DNA of 64,000 bases from Warburgia ugandensis (taxonomy: Eukaryota > Streptophyta > Magnoliopsida > Canellales > Canellaceae). Position 1 is the stretch's first letter; every line of letters starts with the position of its first letter. The translations under genes and the position numbers were made by a program. The notes below the pieces were generated by a model, which made no database searches, was not told the DNA's origin, and saw only the letters and a list, made by a program, of their open reading frames with translations. The stretch covers positions 8,528,001 through 8,592,000 of the forward strand of contig CP141135.1 in assembly GCA_035236585.1 (NCBI GenBank), in the 5' to 3' direction. Shown piece by piece: positions 48,640 to 58,881 of the stretch.

Positions 48640-51600
48640 CATTTGCACATGGCCTTTCCTAGTATATATAATATGCATAGACATGATGTATTATAATAAA
48701 GAGAGAGACTAATTTATTCTATAACATTAGCTTAACCTGTTGTTCTGCTACAATAGAGACAAGTATGTCCTAAACTTTCATTAGAGTGTAGACAATGCTT
48801 ATGTCTAGTCAGGCAGCAAATTGTTCATGACTTTTGATCTTAAAATTTTAATTTTTGGCAGTAGTCCTATGCAAAATCATAACAAATTTCATTTATGATG
48901 TAGTCTGAAGTGACTCTACGCAAAGGGGATTGCAAAGAAGTCCGTTTTACTGGAAAAATTGTAAGTTCTTTTTTGTCTTCTGCTTCATTTTTTAATGAGT
49001 TGTTATATGATGGAAGCTCATATTTACCCTTAAAGGACATAAGTCTTTAATGATGAGTGAAATCTACTCGGTTAATAGTTAAAACCATTTTTTCTGCTAG
49101 GCCATGCTGTGGATAAGTTATGCAAGTAAGTTTCACCCCCATCTGATATTTGGAACTCTCATTTGTGGCTTTAAAAGGATGGTGAGAAAATAAAATTACA
49201 ATGTCTGTTTCCGTTGGAAAAGCTCCACAAATCTAATGTGTACTATTGTCTTACCTTCGAGAGGTATAATCCATGGTCAATCCAAAGCAAGGCCTAGCTA
49301 ATCAGCTAATCAATGTTTCAATCATTGAATGAGTGGGTTCTAATTGGATTTGTGACTGCTAATATTCTTCCTTAAAATATATATATATCCATCCATCATA
49401 TAATGGCCTTATTTTATTGGGTTTGAATCCAAAAAATGACCTGCTTTGCTAATAAAGAAGAAGGTCAGAGTTTTACATTGGTGCCCTAGAGTTGTCACAT
49501 TGTCCCATAGAAGGTCCTTATATTTAAAAGTAACCAAAGAAGTCCACATAGTTGTTACAACATACACCTGCAATCCAAAATGGATAGACCATTAGCTTTA
49601 TTGATGGAAACCTGTCATTTGCAATTTCTAAAGGGTATAATTGAAAACTAGGATATTTTGTTTTACAAATGAAAAAACCTACAAAGAGAAGGTGTCAGTA
49701 TCAATGAAAAGGTAAAGTTGGAATGGAAAAGATGGTGCCAATATCAATTTCTCTCTTCTTCTTCTTATCCAAAAGTGAGTTTCAGATAAACAAAAATACA
49801 ACAATCCATGTGGGTTTAAGAAGAAGCTGAAATCTCTCCAACCACAATGGTTTATGCTTCTTAACTTTGTTCCCCGGACCCCGCATAGGCGGGAGCTTTG
49901 TGCACCGGGGCTGCCCATTTTATTAAACTTTGTTCCCCCTCTCTTTTCAGACTCTTTACATTCCCTTCAGCAATGCCATCTCTTAATTCTTCCAACAATC
50001 TATTACTACTGTAATCAACTGCATCAACCTTTTCAATGTTTATATTAAAATGATGCTGCTCTTTCTCATTGATAATTTGACGTAGAAGTTTTCAATCTAG
50101 CAGCTGTTTCAGTAGCTTTTTAACCAAATTCTCAATTTTTTTCAATTGAATTTTTTGCCTAACAGAAAGATCCAAGTTTTCAACCAAATTCTTGTGTTGG
50201 TTTTGGTGTTTTTTGAATCTAGCAACTTGTAAGAGAGGCTTCCTTCTTCCAAGCTTTCCCAAGTTGGAATAAGAAGAAACAAAAACCAGACCAATCACAA
50301 CAAAACCCAATCTTGGCTCGTCCAATTCATGATCATTAATCATAATCTTATCTCATTTTCTGGAAACATCCAAAAAAACCCAGATGGATTGTTGTGTTTT
50401 TGTTTACCTGAAACCCCTTTTTGTAGAAGATGTAGAAGATGAGAGAAATTGATATTGACATCCTCTTTCCCCTTTCAAGTTTAACGTTTTCATTGACATT
50501 GACACCCTGTCTCTTTAGGGTTTTTTTTATTTAAATAAAATACCCCCAATTTTTATTATATCCTTCAAAAATTGAAAGTGAATGATGCATGACGGGTTTC
50601 TATGAAGTTAACGGACCATATGTTTTTGGTCTGCGGATGTACATTTTGACCACTATATGGACATTTTTTGGTACTTTTAAACGTTTGGCCCTTCTATGGG
50701 ATGATGCAAGAACTATAGGCACTAATGTGAAAATTTTCCCTTTTATTCCTACTGTTATTCTTCCTCGTGATGTTGAGTTGCGGATCTTTTTTTCGTATAA
50801 TGAATATTACCTTTCAAAGAAAAAGAAGCTCATAGGCTGAAGGAACAACTTTTCTTTGGATAGTGGAGTCCTGCAATAAGTTAGGTGATGTGGGTTTGAG
50901 TCTATAGCTCAATCTGTGAAATATTTTGCGTCAGCCTTGAAGTTTAGGATCAAATTTCAAACCTAGCTTACTTAGTAGAGTAAAAAATTGCTTGCTACTT
51001 GTTATCTTGCTTTGTAATAGAAGGTTTTTGAAGTTTAAGAGTCATGCGTGGAAACAAACATGATCCTCATGGAAACAAATAACATCTCTTTTTTCCTCTT
51101 TTTTACTTCCTTTCTCTTTTCAAATATAAGTTCGTGATTATTTTTTATTAGCGAAAGAAGCAAGCTACAGTGCTGACTGGGATGGTTGATTTCCTTTTCT
51201 TCCATAAGAGTTCTGCTAACTTTAAGAGGGTTTGTAACTTGAAGCCTTATTGGGTTTTTAGCATTGATATTTGTATTATTTTTTATCCTGTTATGTTGCA
51301 TAAACAAGCAATAGTATATTGATGTACATTCTGTTGTTCATAGCTCTGGCAGTATTTTCTCCACCACTCTGTCAAGGGACTAACATTTGGAATTTTGGCC
51401 AATGCTACTGTGGCCAGCTTTTGAATGAAGGCCTTAATGCTGATTTGCAACATTGTAGTCTGGAGTCTACCTAATAGATACCCTCATAGAGGCGACCTGT
51501 CATGATGTAAATACTGTGCACTGAGGCGAGTCCCACTAGAAATTGTTTAATTCGTAGGGGACACCATCTACTAATCACATAGTTCACTTGCTTGAGTAAC

Positions 51601-54600
51601 TGTCCTAATGTTATGTTCTTGTATCCATATTTTTCTTAATAATCCTATATAGGGGGTTTTCTGCTCCAAGAACATTTTATTGTGACATTCTATGGCTTTG
51701 CCTTTTAAATGACAGGTGTTAATTTAATCTACTGGGGCTTGAATCTATAGTAATGTGGAGTGTGTGCACACTCATTCTATCATCAGGGAAACTGATTTTC
51801 TAACTAATTAATTTTACTGTCAGGAACAAAAAGACCTCCAAATGAAAGCAGATACCATAAAGAGACTGATGGATCGTGGTTATAGGGTGAAGGTATTGCA
51901 ATTTCCTGTCTTTGAATATGCTTGGATGATATCAATGCTTTTTGTAACTTTGTGTACCTTAGCATTTTCATACTTTTTCTGTGACTGAAAGTTGATAGAA
52001 GCATTGCCCATTAATGTGTATATTTTACTTTCAAATCATTAGAAGGAATTACTTGTTACCCCAAATTAATTTCTTTGTGGTATATTCTTTAGAGGAAAAC
52101 TAAGAAGGGTGGGGGGGAAGGATTGTGCAATGGGTATTAGTTACCGTAAGGTTGCAAGTAGTACATGCATTCAGAATTAAGGGAATAAGAAGCTTACCAG
52201 GAATTACATTTATTACCAGTGAATTCAATTACTTGATTCTAGTTACGTTTATTAGTTTCATCCCAGTGTAAGTAATACCATAGGCACAACTAAACCAGCC
52301 CCCCTCTCCCTCCCCCCTACTCCACCACACCTACCAAAACTAAACTTCAACTCAGTTGCCTTATTATTTGGATGGGTACAGCATAGACTTTGACTTAATT
52401 GTTCCAATAAAACAACTGTTTTTTGGTGTTGGGGTTGTGGTTTTGTTGAGGGGTGGTGCAGAGCAATGGGACAATATTCCAACAAAACAACTTATTCAAT
52501 GAAACATAAATTTCACACTAAGTGAATTGCCAAATACCATAATGGTTGTTCCTAGTCTTCACAGGATATACTTTTCTAGTAATGCTTGTTTTTGCATCTT
52601 CTAGGATTGGAACTGTTAACTTTGTAGACTAAAAGGATGTCACAGCAATAATTTTTTAGGAGGCACTTTGTATCTGTTCCCATTGAACTTGAAACCCTCT
52701 AGATATATCCAAAAGAATTTATCTTGGCACACCTTTAGGCATCATGAGACTATTCTGAAGGTCTTCTGGTCAAATAAATTTGAATACACAAAGAAGTCCA
52801 TATTGATAGTATAAGCTCAGCACAGTAGCCAGAACCTTCCCCTCCAACCCCCTGCCCGCCACCTATATGGCCAGGCCTATATCTTGTCATCCCTAGCTAG
52901 TGTTTTTAGTTACCTGTTCGTTTGAAAATTGAGTTTTCTATGTTAATGACATTTGTTATTTATCTTAAAAGTTAAAGGAAAAGGAATGTTAAAAGTTTAT
53001 TTTGGTTTCCAGACTATGTTGTGTCTTTCAAGGTCTTTTGATGCATGAAACTGGACTGATGGTCTACCACCTCTAATATGTGAATGACATGCAAGATCTG
53101 GAACATATTACCTTTACTGTGATAGGTTTCATTTTTATCTTCATATTAATTGAGATGTCATTGGTCAATGCTTCCATTTGGAAAAAGGCTCATCAATTAT
53201 AGCAAACAGGATTGCTTGTTATTGAGTAGATTATGGAATTACATGATGTTCAATTAGATATCAGGAGATTATGTACCTTAACATTACTTGCACTTTTCAA
53301 ATGCAGTAGTATATAGTTACTTGGTATGTATTTTAGTAAAATCAAACCAAATGATCACCGTAGTTGACTCTGTGGCTGTATCACTACACTAGTAGTTGAT
53401 TTCCCCATTTGTACCTGGCATTACTGAAGTCAAATTTCATTGTCATTAGCATTGGTTCCTCCCAATGTTACATGCCTGCTTGAATTGACATATGAAATTC
53501 GGGAGCACGTCCAGCATATATCCAATTAGAGTCTGTTAAACTTAGATTATAAGGTTTGCCTTTTACACAGTTCTTTATGGACCATTGAAGAATTTAGATA
53601 TCAGCATTTCTATGGAAGTTGTTCTTAGTGAATATTGTAACAAAAGAACTTTTTGCTGGTAAACTTACAGAGTAATTGCTGTGCCTGAATACAGAATTGG
53701 GCTGATCATTGTATATTTGTAGAAGTAGGTTCTTCATTGTCACTGTTGGCCCTTTTGCAAGCTTCTGTTTGGTGCAGTTAGTGAACTTTATTGTGTGTTG
53801 ATTGACAATATTTGAAGGATTTAACTTGGTTACGCATGCAAAAATCAAACTGGTTTACAATCTGACTGTAACTTTTTCTGTCTTTGCAAGTGTATGGCAA
53901 TGGGTAAAGAAGACGAGGATTTGGGAGGATTGCTATCATGTCTATCAGCTTTGGTGACTGTCTAGATCCTTTTGATTCTTTTAGAATTCTTAGTTGCAGA
54001 ATCATAAAAGAAATTTATTAGCTCTATGTGAATCAGATTCAATTCAATAAGGCTGGAAAAATCACAGCTCCCTTAAAGTGCAATGCACGTACTTTGCTAA
54101 CAGTAATTGATGCATTTTTTTGCAGATAGAGGATGTTGCTTTTGTTGAAAGTGGTCCAAGGGTGGAGAAGAGGCAAGCATTTGTGATAGTCAGGCATATC
54201 AAGTTCGGTCCCCCCAAGAAAAACCCTGGAAAGAAAATTGGCGAGATTATGGAGGCAACAAGTGCTGTAAGCAAGGCAGCTACCACATCATCAATACTGA
54301 ACAGCACAAGTGCTGTTAAGACGCCCATGCAGACTGAAGAATTGGAAGCTGTTGAGTCTGGTTCAGATATGGAAGATGAGTTGCTCTTTGACCAGGATAA
54401 AGTCCACTCTGAATCTTCTTTTGAGACACCTAACTCCACTCCTAAAGAAGTTCCTGATGAAGATATCAGCCCAAAACAAGTTTGGTCATCTTTCACTGAA
54501 ACTGATAATTTTGGGGAAGAATTTAACTTTGATGATGGAAATGGTGGGATTTCCAGTTTTACTGAACCAGATATTTCTGATATCTCAGAACTATTAAATA

Positions 54601-55325
54601 GGAAACATCCTACGGCTTCAGTTGTCAATGGATCTAATAATAAAAACCAAGAGATTGGGAGGAAAGCAAGTGCAAAAGAGAATGTTGTCCCTCCAGCTTA
54701 TAAATCAGTACCTGACTCCATGAAGTCAAAACAAGGATTTGCAAGTGAGAATTTGAACACTGGAAAGATTAATTTGAAGACCAATTTCCAACAAATGAGG
54801 TCAACAGAGAAGAGCAGCAAGGTTGTTGAAGGTGAAAGAGAATCGCCTGCATTTTCTTCTGCAATTGAAATAAACAAAGTTAGCAAGCCTCAGACTGCAA
54901 ATGCACCACCACCGCTACATGACTCAGTTGAAAGCAGGGGGCCAACACAATCTAGTCCTAATGTTGTGGCATCTCCAGAAAAGAAGCTACCAAGTATTGA
55001 CAATTCCTCTATTAGAAACTGGAAGCAGCTCCCACTAAAGGAAAGTAGTAAGCATATTGATGTAAATCAAGAGAAGTCAACCTCAAGTTATGGCATCTTC
55101 AGTGCCCAAACAGTTTCTTCTGGCAAGGAAAGTAGCCCTATTAATTCTGCAAAGCATCTCAATTCAGGTGAAGTGAGTCCTAATCCATATCCACCAAAAT
55201 CAAATGTAGAGTCCCAAAGGGAAGATACTAACAAGACAAAAATGGGGGCGTGGGGTATATTCAGTAGAGACACCTCCAAACCTAGTGATAATTTTGAGAG
55301 TGAATTAAAAGTGCGAAGACAATAG
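38351..55325 (+). CDS. mtIF3: Mitochondrial translation initiation factor IF3
   Basis: Eight exons join in frame: 38351-38557, 38639-38729, 43284-43351, 43840-43938, 48904-48960, 51824-51892, 53891-53953 and 54126-55325, giving 617 residues. IF3 binds the small ribosomal subunit and supports start-codon selection. The Arg-rich N-terminus lacking acidic residues suits import into mitochondria. The IF3 N domain starts near GPRINAAIISSFVRLVTDEG and includes AKPPVCKIMDFHKEKYKQQ. The C domain covers SEVTLRKGDCKEVRF, MDRGYRVKCMAMG and LIEDVAFVESGPRVEKRQAF, ending at VRHIKFGP. About 345 further residues are acidic and Ser/Asn/Pro-rich with no fold visible. They contain two short similar motifs, YGIFSAQ and WGIFSRD; plant mitochondrial IF3 proteins commonly have such a tail. 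Intron 3 uses a GC donor. Introns 2, 4 and 5 are 2.9-5 kb and carry transposons. Confidence 0.93.
38881..39608 (+). mobile_element. RTE LINE, 5'-truncated, 17-bp TSD
   Basis: A 728-bp 3' fragment of an RTE-type LINE in IF3 intron 2. The flanks ATTGAAATTTTAGCATT at 38864-38880 and 39609-39625 are a perfect 17-bp duplication, and the 3' end is a run of GAT repeats. It keeps an open frame of about 230 codons for the end of the reverse transcriptase ORF (GFKISRTKTEYMEC, MLYGSECWAVKEHH, MRMLRWMSG, RLRWFGHVQRRP, WRNKIHVADP). The 254-codon frame starting at 38807 is this piece plus intron sequence read upstream. The intact frame and perfect flanks make it the youngest LINE here, but with no endonuclease or RT core it cannot move itself. 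Confidence 0.95.
39626..43283. other. Rest of IF3 intron 2
   Basis: Intron DNA with no supported gene. Sequence around 40100-40500 has a somewhat coding-like feel on the - strand but no domain can be named. A CA microsatellite lies at 43115-43166. Confidence 0.4.
43115..43166. repeat. (CA)n microsatellite
   Basis: About 26 copies of CA followed by three GATA units, in IF3 intron 2 about 120 bp before exon 3. Confidence 0.95.
44456..44660 (+). repeat. Three 69-bp direct repeats in RTE LINE 5' UTR
   Basis: GTGACGCGCTACAT recurs at 44477 and 44546 and as GCTACGTGCTGCAT at 44615, a steady spacing of 69 bp. Each unit also carries a (G)TAGTGGAAAATGGGCAAGGG-like stretch. Repeated 5' units of this sort often act as LINE promoters; here that is inference. 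Confidence 0.85.
45220..45452 (+). mobile_element. Foldback (inverted-repeat) Au SINE in the RTE LINE
   Basis: The left part (about 45220-45284) is the Au 3' region in reverse orientation: TGATGCACGAAGCTCCTACC, GGTCTGGGGAAGGGGCAGAC, CACAAGGGCC. It joins directly to a + strand Au SINE starting CCTTAGCGCAACTG and ending GGGGCTACCCC (45285-45452). The first 65 bases are complementary to the last 65. One short duplication, TAACCTGG (45212-45219 and about 45460), seems to bracket both halves, suggesting a single insertion of a foldback molecule. Two independent nested insertions are possible but less economical. Confidence 0.75.
47788..48903. other. Rest of IF3 intron 4
   Basis: No supported gene. 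Apart from a compound CT/CA microsatellite nothing is recognised. Confidence 0.4.
48555..48637. repeat. (TC)n(AC)n compound microsatellite
   Basis: About 50 bp of TC repeat continuing into about 32 bp of AC repeat, in IF3 intron 4. Confidence 0.95.
49463..50740 (-). mobile_element. Mutator-like element (Pack-MULE-like) in IF3 intron 5
   Basis: A 1.28-kb unit with long terminal inverted repeats. The left arm 49463-49817 matches the reverse complement of 50376-50740 at most positions. Paired landmarks include CCCATAGAAGG, TTTAAAAGTA, GAAACC(C/T)GTCAT, AATATCAATTTCTCTC and AAACAAAAA(T/C)ACAACAATCC. Arms of about 355 bp, a non-coding rim and an inner coding-like piece fit a non-autonomous Mutator-like element. 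The core (about 49930-50350) reads on the - strand as an open frame of 83 codons (50343-50092). Coding-like sequence continues after a frame change, with Lys/Leu-rich helical text. It may be a captured host gene fragment that I cannot identify. There is no transposase. A 9-bp target duplication could not be confirmed. A 50-bp Au SINE end is inserted at 49876-49925. Confidence 0.75.
49876..49925 (+). mobile_element. Au SINE 3' end only, 13-bp TSD
   Basis: Only the last 50 bases of the SINE (GGACCCCGCATAGGCGGGAG to GCTGCCCATTTT). They are flanked by AACTTTGTTCCCC at 49863-49875 and 49926-49938. This is a genuine but severely 5'-truncated insertion, lying inside the Mutator-like element and therefore younger than it. 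Confidence 0.85.
50741..54125. other. IF3 introns 5 (right part), 6 and 7
   Basis: Apart from IF3 exons 6 (51824-51892) and 7 (53891-53953), no gene, RNA or element is recognised. Frames at 50589-50840, 51035-51307, 52258-52485 and 53594-53848 have no domain. Confidence 0.4.
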
Positions 55326-57080
55326 ATATATGTTCCTTAGTTTATTTGTTACTTTTATACTGAGTTCCTTGGGATCATAAGATGAAGCTCAGAGTATTTT
55401 CCCTTTGTTTTGTTGCTGAGTCAAAAAAAACTACAGAAGTTTTTAGAGGATTCTGCAATAAGTTTCAATCTTGGTCCAAATTCATCTTCTTATTTAGAAT
55501 AAATTCGTTGTACTTCTCAAACTGCTTCTTGGCTTAAAAAAAGTTAGCCCATTTCATGAAGCTCTCACCTGTTCGAGTCCAGTGAAGGGGCAGACCATGC
55601 ACCTCGAACCAGCAACTCAGGTTACATGGACCACAAGCTACTTCATGGAGACTTGGTGGAAATTCTTCCTTTTTTTGTTTTGTTTTGATCCTTTTCTTTT
55701 CTTTTGTTGAAGGCTTGTAGTAACAAACTAATTACATTTATGGTAGAGACTGTCCCACATACATCTGAAGGACATCAATTCCTCTTTTGGCACAATTGAG
55801 GTTATCTAAGTGGGTAGCTTGTTTCGTTCCCATGGATGTTGGGAGTTTTTATCACATATAGGTAATGCACCACTTATCAACTTGAGTAAAATGAATGGCT
55901 TAGAAAGCTAAAAAAGAAAAGGTTCAAAAAGTATCACGAGGAATCATAGCATAATGCTTGGTGTAGTGTGACCTACTTTTGATTGATTGGCCCCACCATC
56001 CGAAGATCCAGGAATTTAAAATCAGAAATAAAATACCCTTGATAATTGAACATGAATAGCAGAAAATAATTGATCTTACATTTTTTTTTTCCTTGTCTTT
56101 AATTTTTTTTCTATGATTTTAAAATAAAAAAAGAAGTACATTATTATATCCTATCATAAGAACCAATGCTGCAAATCACTTATATAGAAAGTGATTGATC
56201 TTAAAATTTATTTTGTCTGCCTCTTCAATTTTTTCAAACATGTTTTGATGCCTCAAAATTCTCTATCTCATCCAAATGAGTAGTAGTTGGAGGATCTAAT
56301 GATACTTTTCCTTCTACAAAACATCAGATTAAATAACCTTTGTGCATACTTCTTTGGATGTTAAGTTATATCCACTACTTTTTACAACTAAGAATCCTAG
56401 AGGTTAGAAACCTCTGTGTCATGGTTTTTGGTATGTAGCTTCTATAAGAGAAGGGCAAAATGATGAATGACTAGGATAAAAAACTAAGTCTTATATGCTT
56501 TTTTTGGTCTTTTAGTGCATTTTGTGTAGAATAGCTCATCGAGTCAAAAACACAAAATTAAAGTTTCTTTCACAACTAAAAAGCATGAATGATTCAAAAA
56601 AAGCTAGTAGTTAAAACAATACCTTTACTTCGGTTACCTCCAACATCTTAATTTTGTCTCTAGGAATAAGAAGAATGCAAGGTTTTCAAGTTCTCCATTT
56701 TGATGTTCAAGATTGAGAAGAATGTCAATACCTTTAAGATTGGAACACCAAAATAAAGTTCAAAAATTGTATAAGTTCGTAGAAATAAATTAGAGTAAAA
56801 GAATGTTTATGAAATTTTCATGTGATTCTTAGTGAAACATGCATGAATTGATCATTCCAAATGTGTGACAAGATATAACAACTGAAACAAGAATGCTTTA
56901 GAGGAAAGTTAAATGATGGATGTATACTTCACTATAAAAATATGTGAGCCTGAAACACAAGTGGGGTACAAACTTATTGATTCCATTATTCATATGCTGT
57001 GTATGACCAATGAGCTATGCACCAAAAGTCGAACCCGTTTGATACAAGGCCTAGTTTTGGTTTTTAGGCTAATGACTCGT
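55326..57080. other. Intergenic after IF3
   Basis: IF3 3' UTR followed by AT-rich DNA with one decayed Au SINE (55548-55640). No gene is supported. Confidence 0.4.
55548..55640 (-). mobile_element. Au SINE remnant
   Basis: Decayed - strand copy: CATGAAGCTCTCACCTGTTC, GAAGGGGCAGACCATGCACC, TCGAACCAGCAACTCAGGTT. The order matches the Au 3' half and box B region with a large internal loss. Low-identity old copy. Confidence 0.5.
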
Positions 57081-58690
57081 AAACAAAAAGGTAGTTATCC
57101 ACATTTGTCTTGCATTGATTCCTTTCCTTGCTCTTATTTTGGGCTATCTCTGTCTTGTTGACCCTAGTACTTCTCGTTGGAATCCTATTAATGAAAGAGT
57201 GAATCATAGGCTTGTAGGGTAGAACAGGAGTTGTCTTTCTAACGGAGATAAGTTGACTCTTATTAAGGCTACACCTTCCAGTTTACCTCTCTATTTCATG
57301 TCAGTAGTTCGGTGTCATGCATCATTGATTAAGGAGCTTAAAAGAGAAAGTATCATCTTGCGAGATGGTCTGATGTGTGCTTTCTAGAGGAGGAAGGAGG
57401 ACTTGGAGTCAAAGATCTTACTTCATCGTTGTGAGAGTGGAGCAGAATAAGGATAGCTTATGGTCCCAGACCATTAACGCTAGACATGGTTCACAGAGTT
57501 TTTGGAGTTTGAACAGTGAAACATTGATTTCAAGAACAAATTAATGTTGTTTTTGACATCATATTGGGGTAGTGATCAGTTTATGAAATCTAAATATGAC
57601 AAAGTATTTAAGCTTCCAATAAAAAAGATTGTTTGGTGAAGGATAAGCTTGTCATGGTACTTGCTTGTGTTAACGACAGAGTGATCTTTCAAAGAAATAT
57701 TTACAATTTTAAGCAGGATGAATATCGAAAACTTGCGAGGGTTCTTCAGTTCTTTGATCTTACTAAAAATGTGTTGGAAGCCCACTTTCTTGGGCATTTT
57801 ACCCGTTGAATCTGCTTGCCCTCTATAGTGCATTAGAAGGAAGCCTAGTGCTAAAGCTAAGATTACTTGGGATCTAGTTTACCCACTAAAATTTCCTGTT
57901 GCACTTGGACTACATCTATTCCAATGACCATGAAACAGTCAACCACATCATGCTCAGTTGTGATTCTACTACTTTCATGTGGAAGTTTTGTGCTGATCTG
58001 CTTGAAGTTGGATGTCCGCTTCCTATTTCGATGGAGCTGTTGTTAGCTTAATGGAGGAATTTTAAGACAAACGAAAGGAATGCTTTGTTACAGAGCTGTG
58101 GATCATGTGGCAAGAAATGAACTTCATATGCTTTTAGAATAGATATGCCGCAGATGAAGTCATCAAGAACAAGGTTTTCCATAAGATTTGTTCATGGGCC
58201 GCTTCTTCAAAAGCTATTTTCTCAGATTATTTGAGGGAAATGATGAGGAATTGGAAGGAAATTAGGCTCTCTTCATCAGTTAAAGCTAAGATGATTCTAA
58301 AGTGGATGCCTCCTCGAACAGGGCTGTTTAAACTGGATTTTGATGCAGCACGCAAGGGCCATCCTGGCTTTTTTCTTTATTTGGTGGTCTTGTGAAAGAC
58401 TAAAATTGTTGGTGGCGTTTCAGCATGGTTTGATGCCTAATTTCATTGAAGGAGACTAAGAATGCAATTGGCTGGTTCAGTGCTGACTTCCCCATGCCTT
58501 GGAGATTTTGGGATCATATTGATGAACTTAAAAGTTAGGCTTGCCCCATCTTTTCCCTCTGTCTGTCATGTATGGAGATCAGCCAATGCTGATGCTAATC
58601 TCCCTGCTAGAGGAGGCATGCTTCTACCCTCTATTGAGAGGTGTATTTTGTTTTTGTTTTCTATTCTCCTTGGGTCCTGATTTTATGCTT
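57080..58690 (+). mobile_element. L1-type LINE 3' portion with RNase H, decayed
   Basis: Translated pieces follow the C-terminal half of plant L1 polyproteins. About 57140-57330 shows the end of the reverse transcriptase (YFGLSLS, then LSNGDKLTLIKATPSSLPLYFMS split by frame changes). About 57860-58010 matches the zinc-binding zf-RVT region. About 58240-58360 reads RNWKEIRLSSSVKAKM, LKWMPPRTGLFKLDFDAA, the start of the RNase H domain found in many plant L1 elements. About 58565-58620 gives HVWRSANADANLPAR, its end. Many stops and frameshifts are present and the 5' half is absent. No target duplication was found. An Au SINE lies just downstream. Confidence 0.75.
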
Positions 58691-58762
58691 CGTTGCTCCT
58701 CATGGAGTTCTCGTATAAGTTGTTTTTGGCTTGATCTTCTACCATGGCCTTTTTGCTCACAG

Positions 58763-58881
58763 TATAGGGTCAATAGTACGCAGCCTTACCTTGCATTTTG
58801 CAAGAGGCTGTTTCCATTGCTTGAACCCATCACCTCAAGGTCATATAATAACAACTCTACCATTGAGCCAAGGCTCCCCTT
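58763..58881 (-). mobile_element. Au SINE, lacking the 3' tail
   Basis: - strand copy: AGGGTCAATAGTACGCAGCC, TTACCTTGCATTTTGCAAGA, CACCTCAAGGTCATATAATA, ACCATTGAGCCAAGGCTCCC. The head is complete, but the 3' part (the GGGGAAGGGGCGGACC end and beyond) is missing. That is unusual, since SINEs normally lose the 5' side, so deletion after insertion is likely. Confidence 0.85.

Noticed and set aside
49854-50048. 64-codon frame across the short SINE end
   Set aside because: Composed of SINE and transposon sequence.
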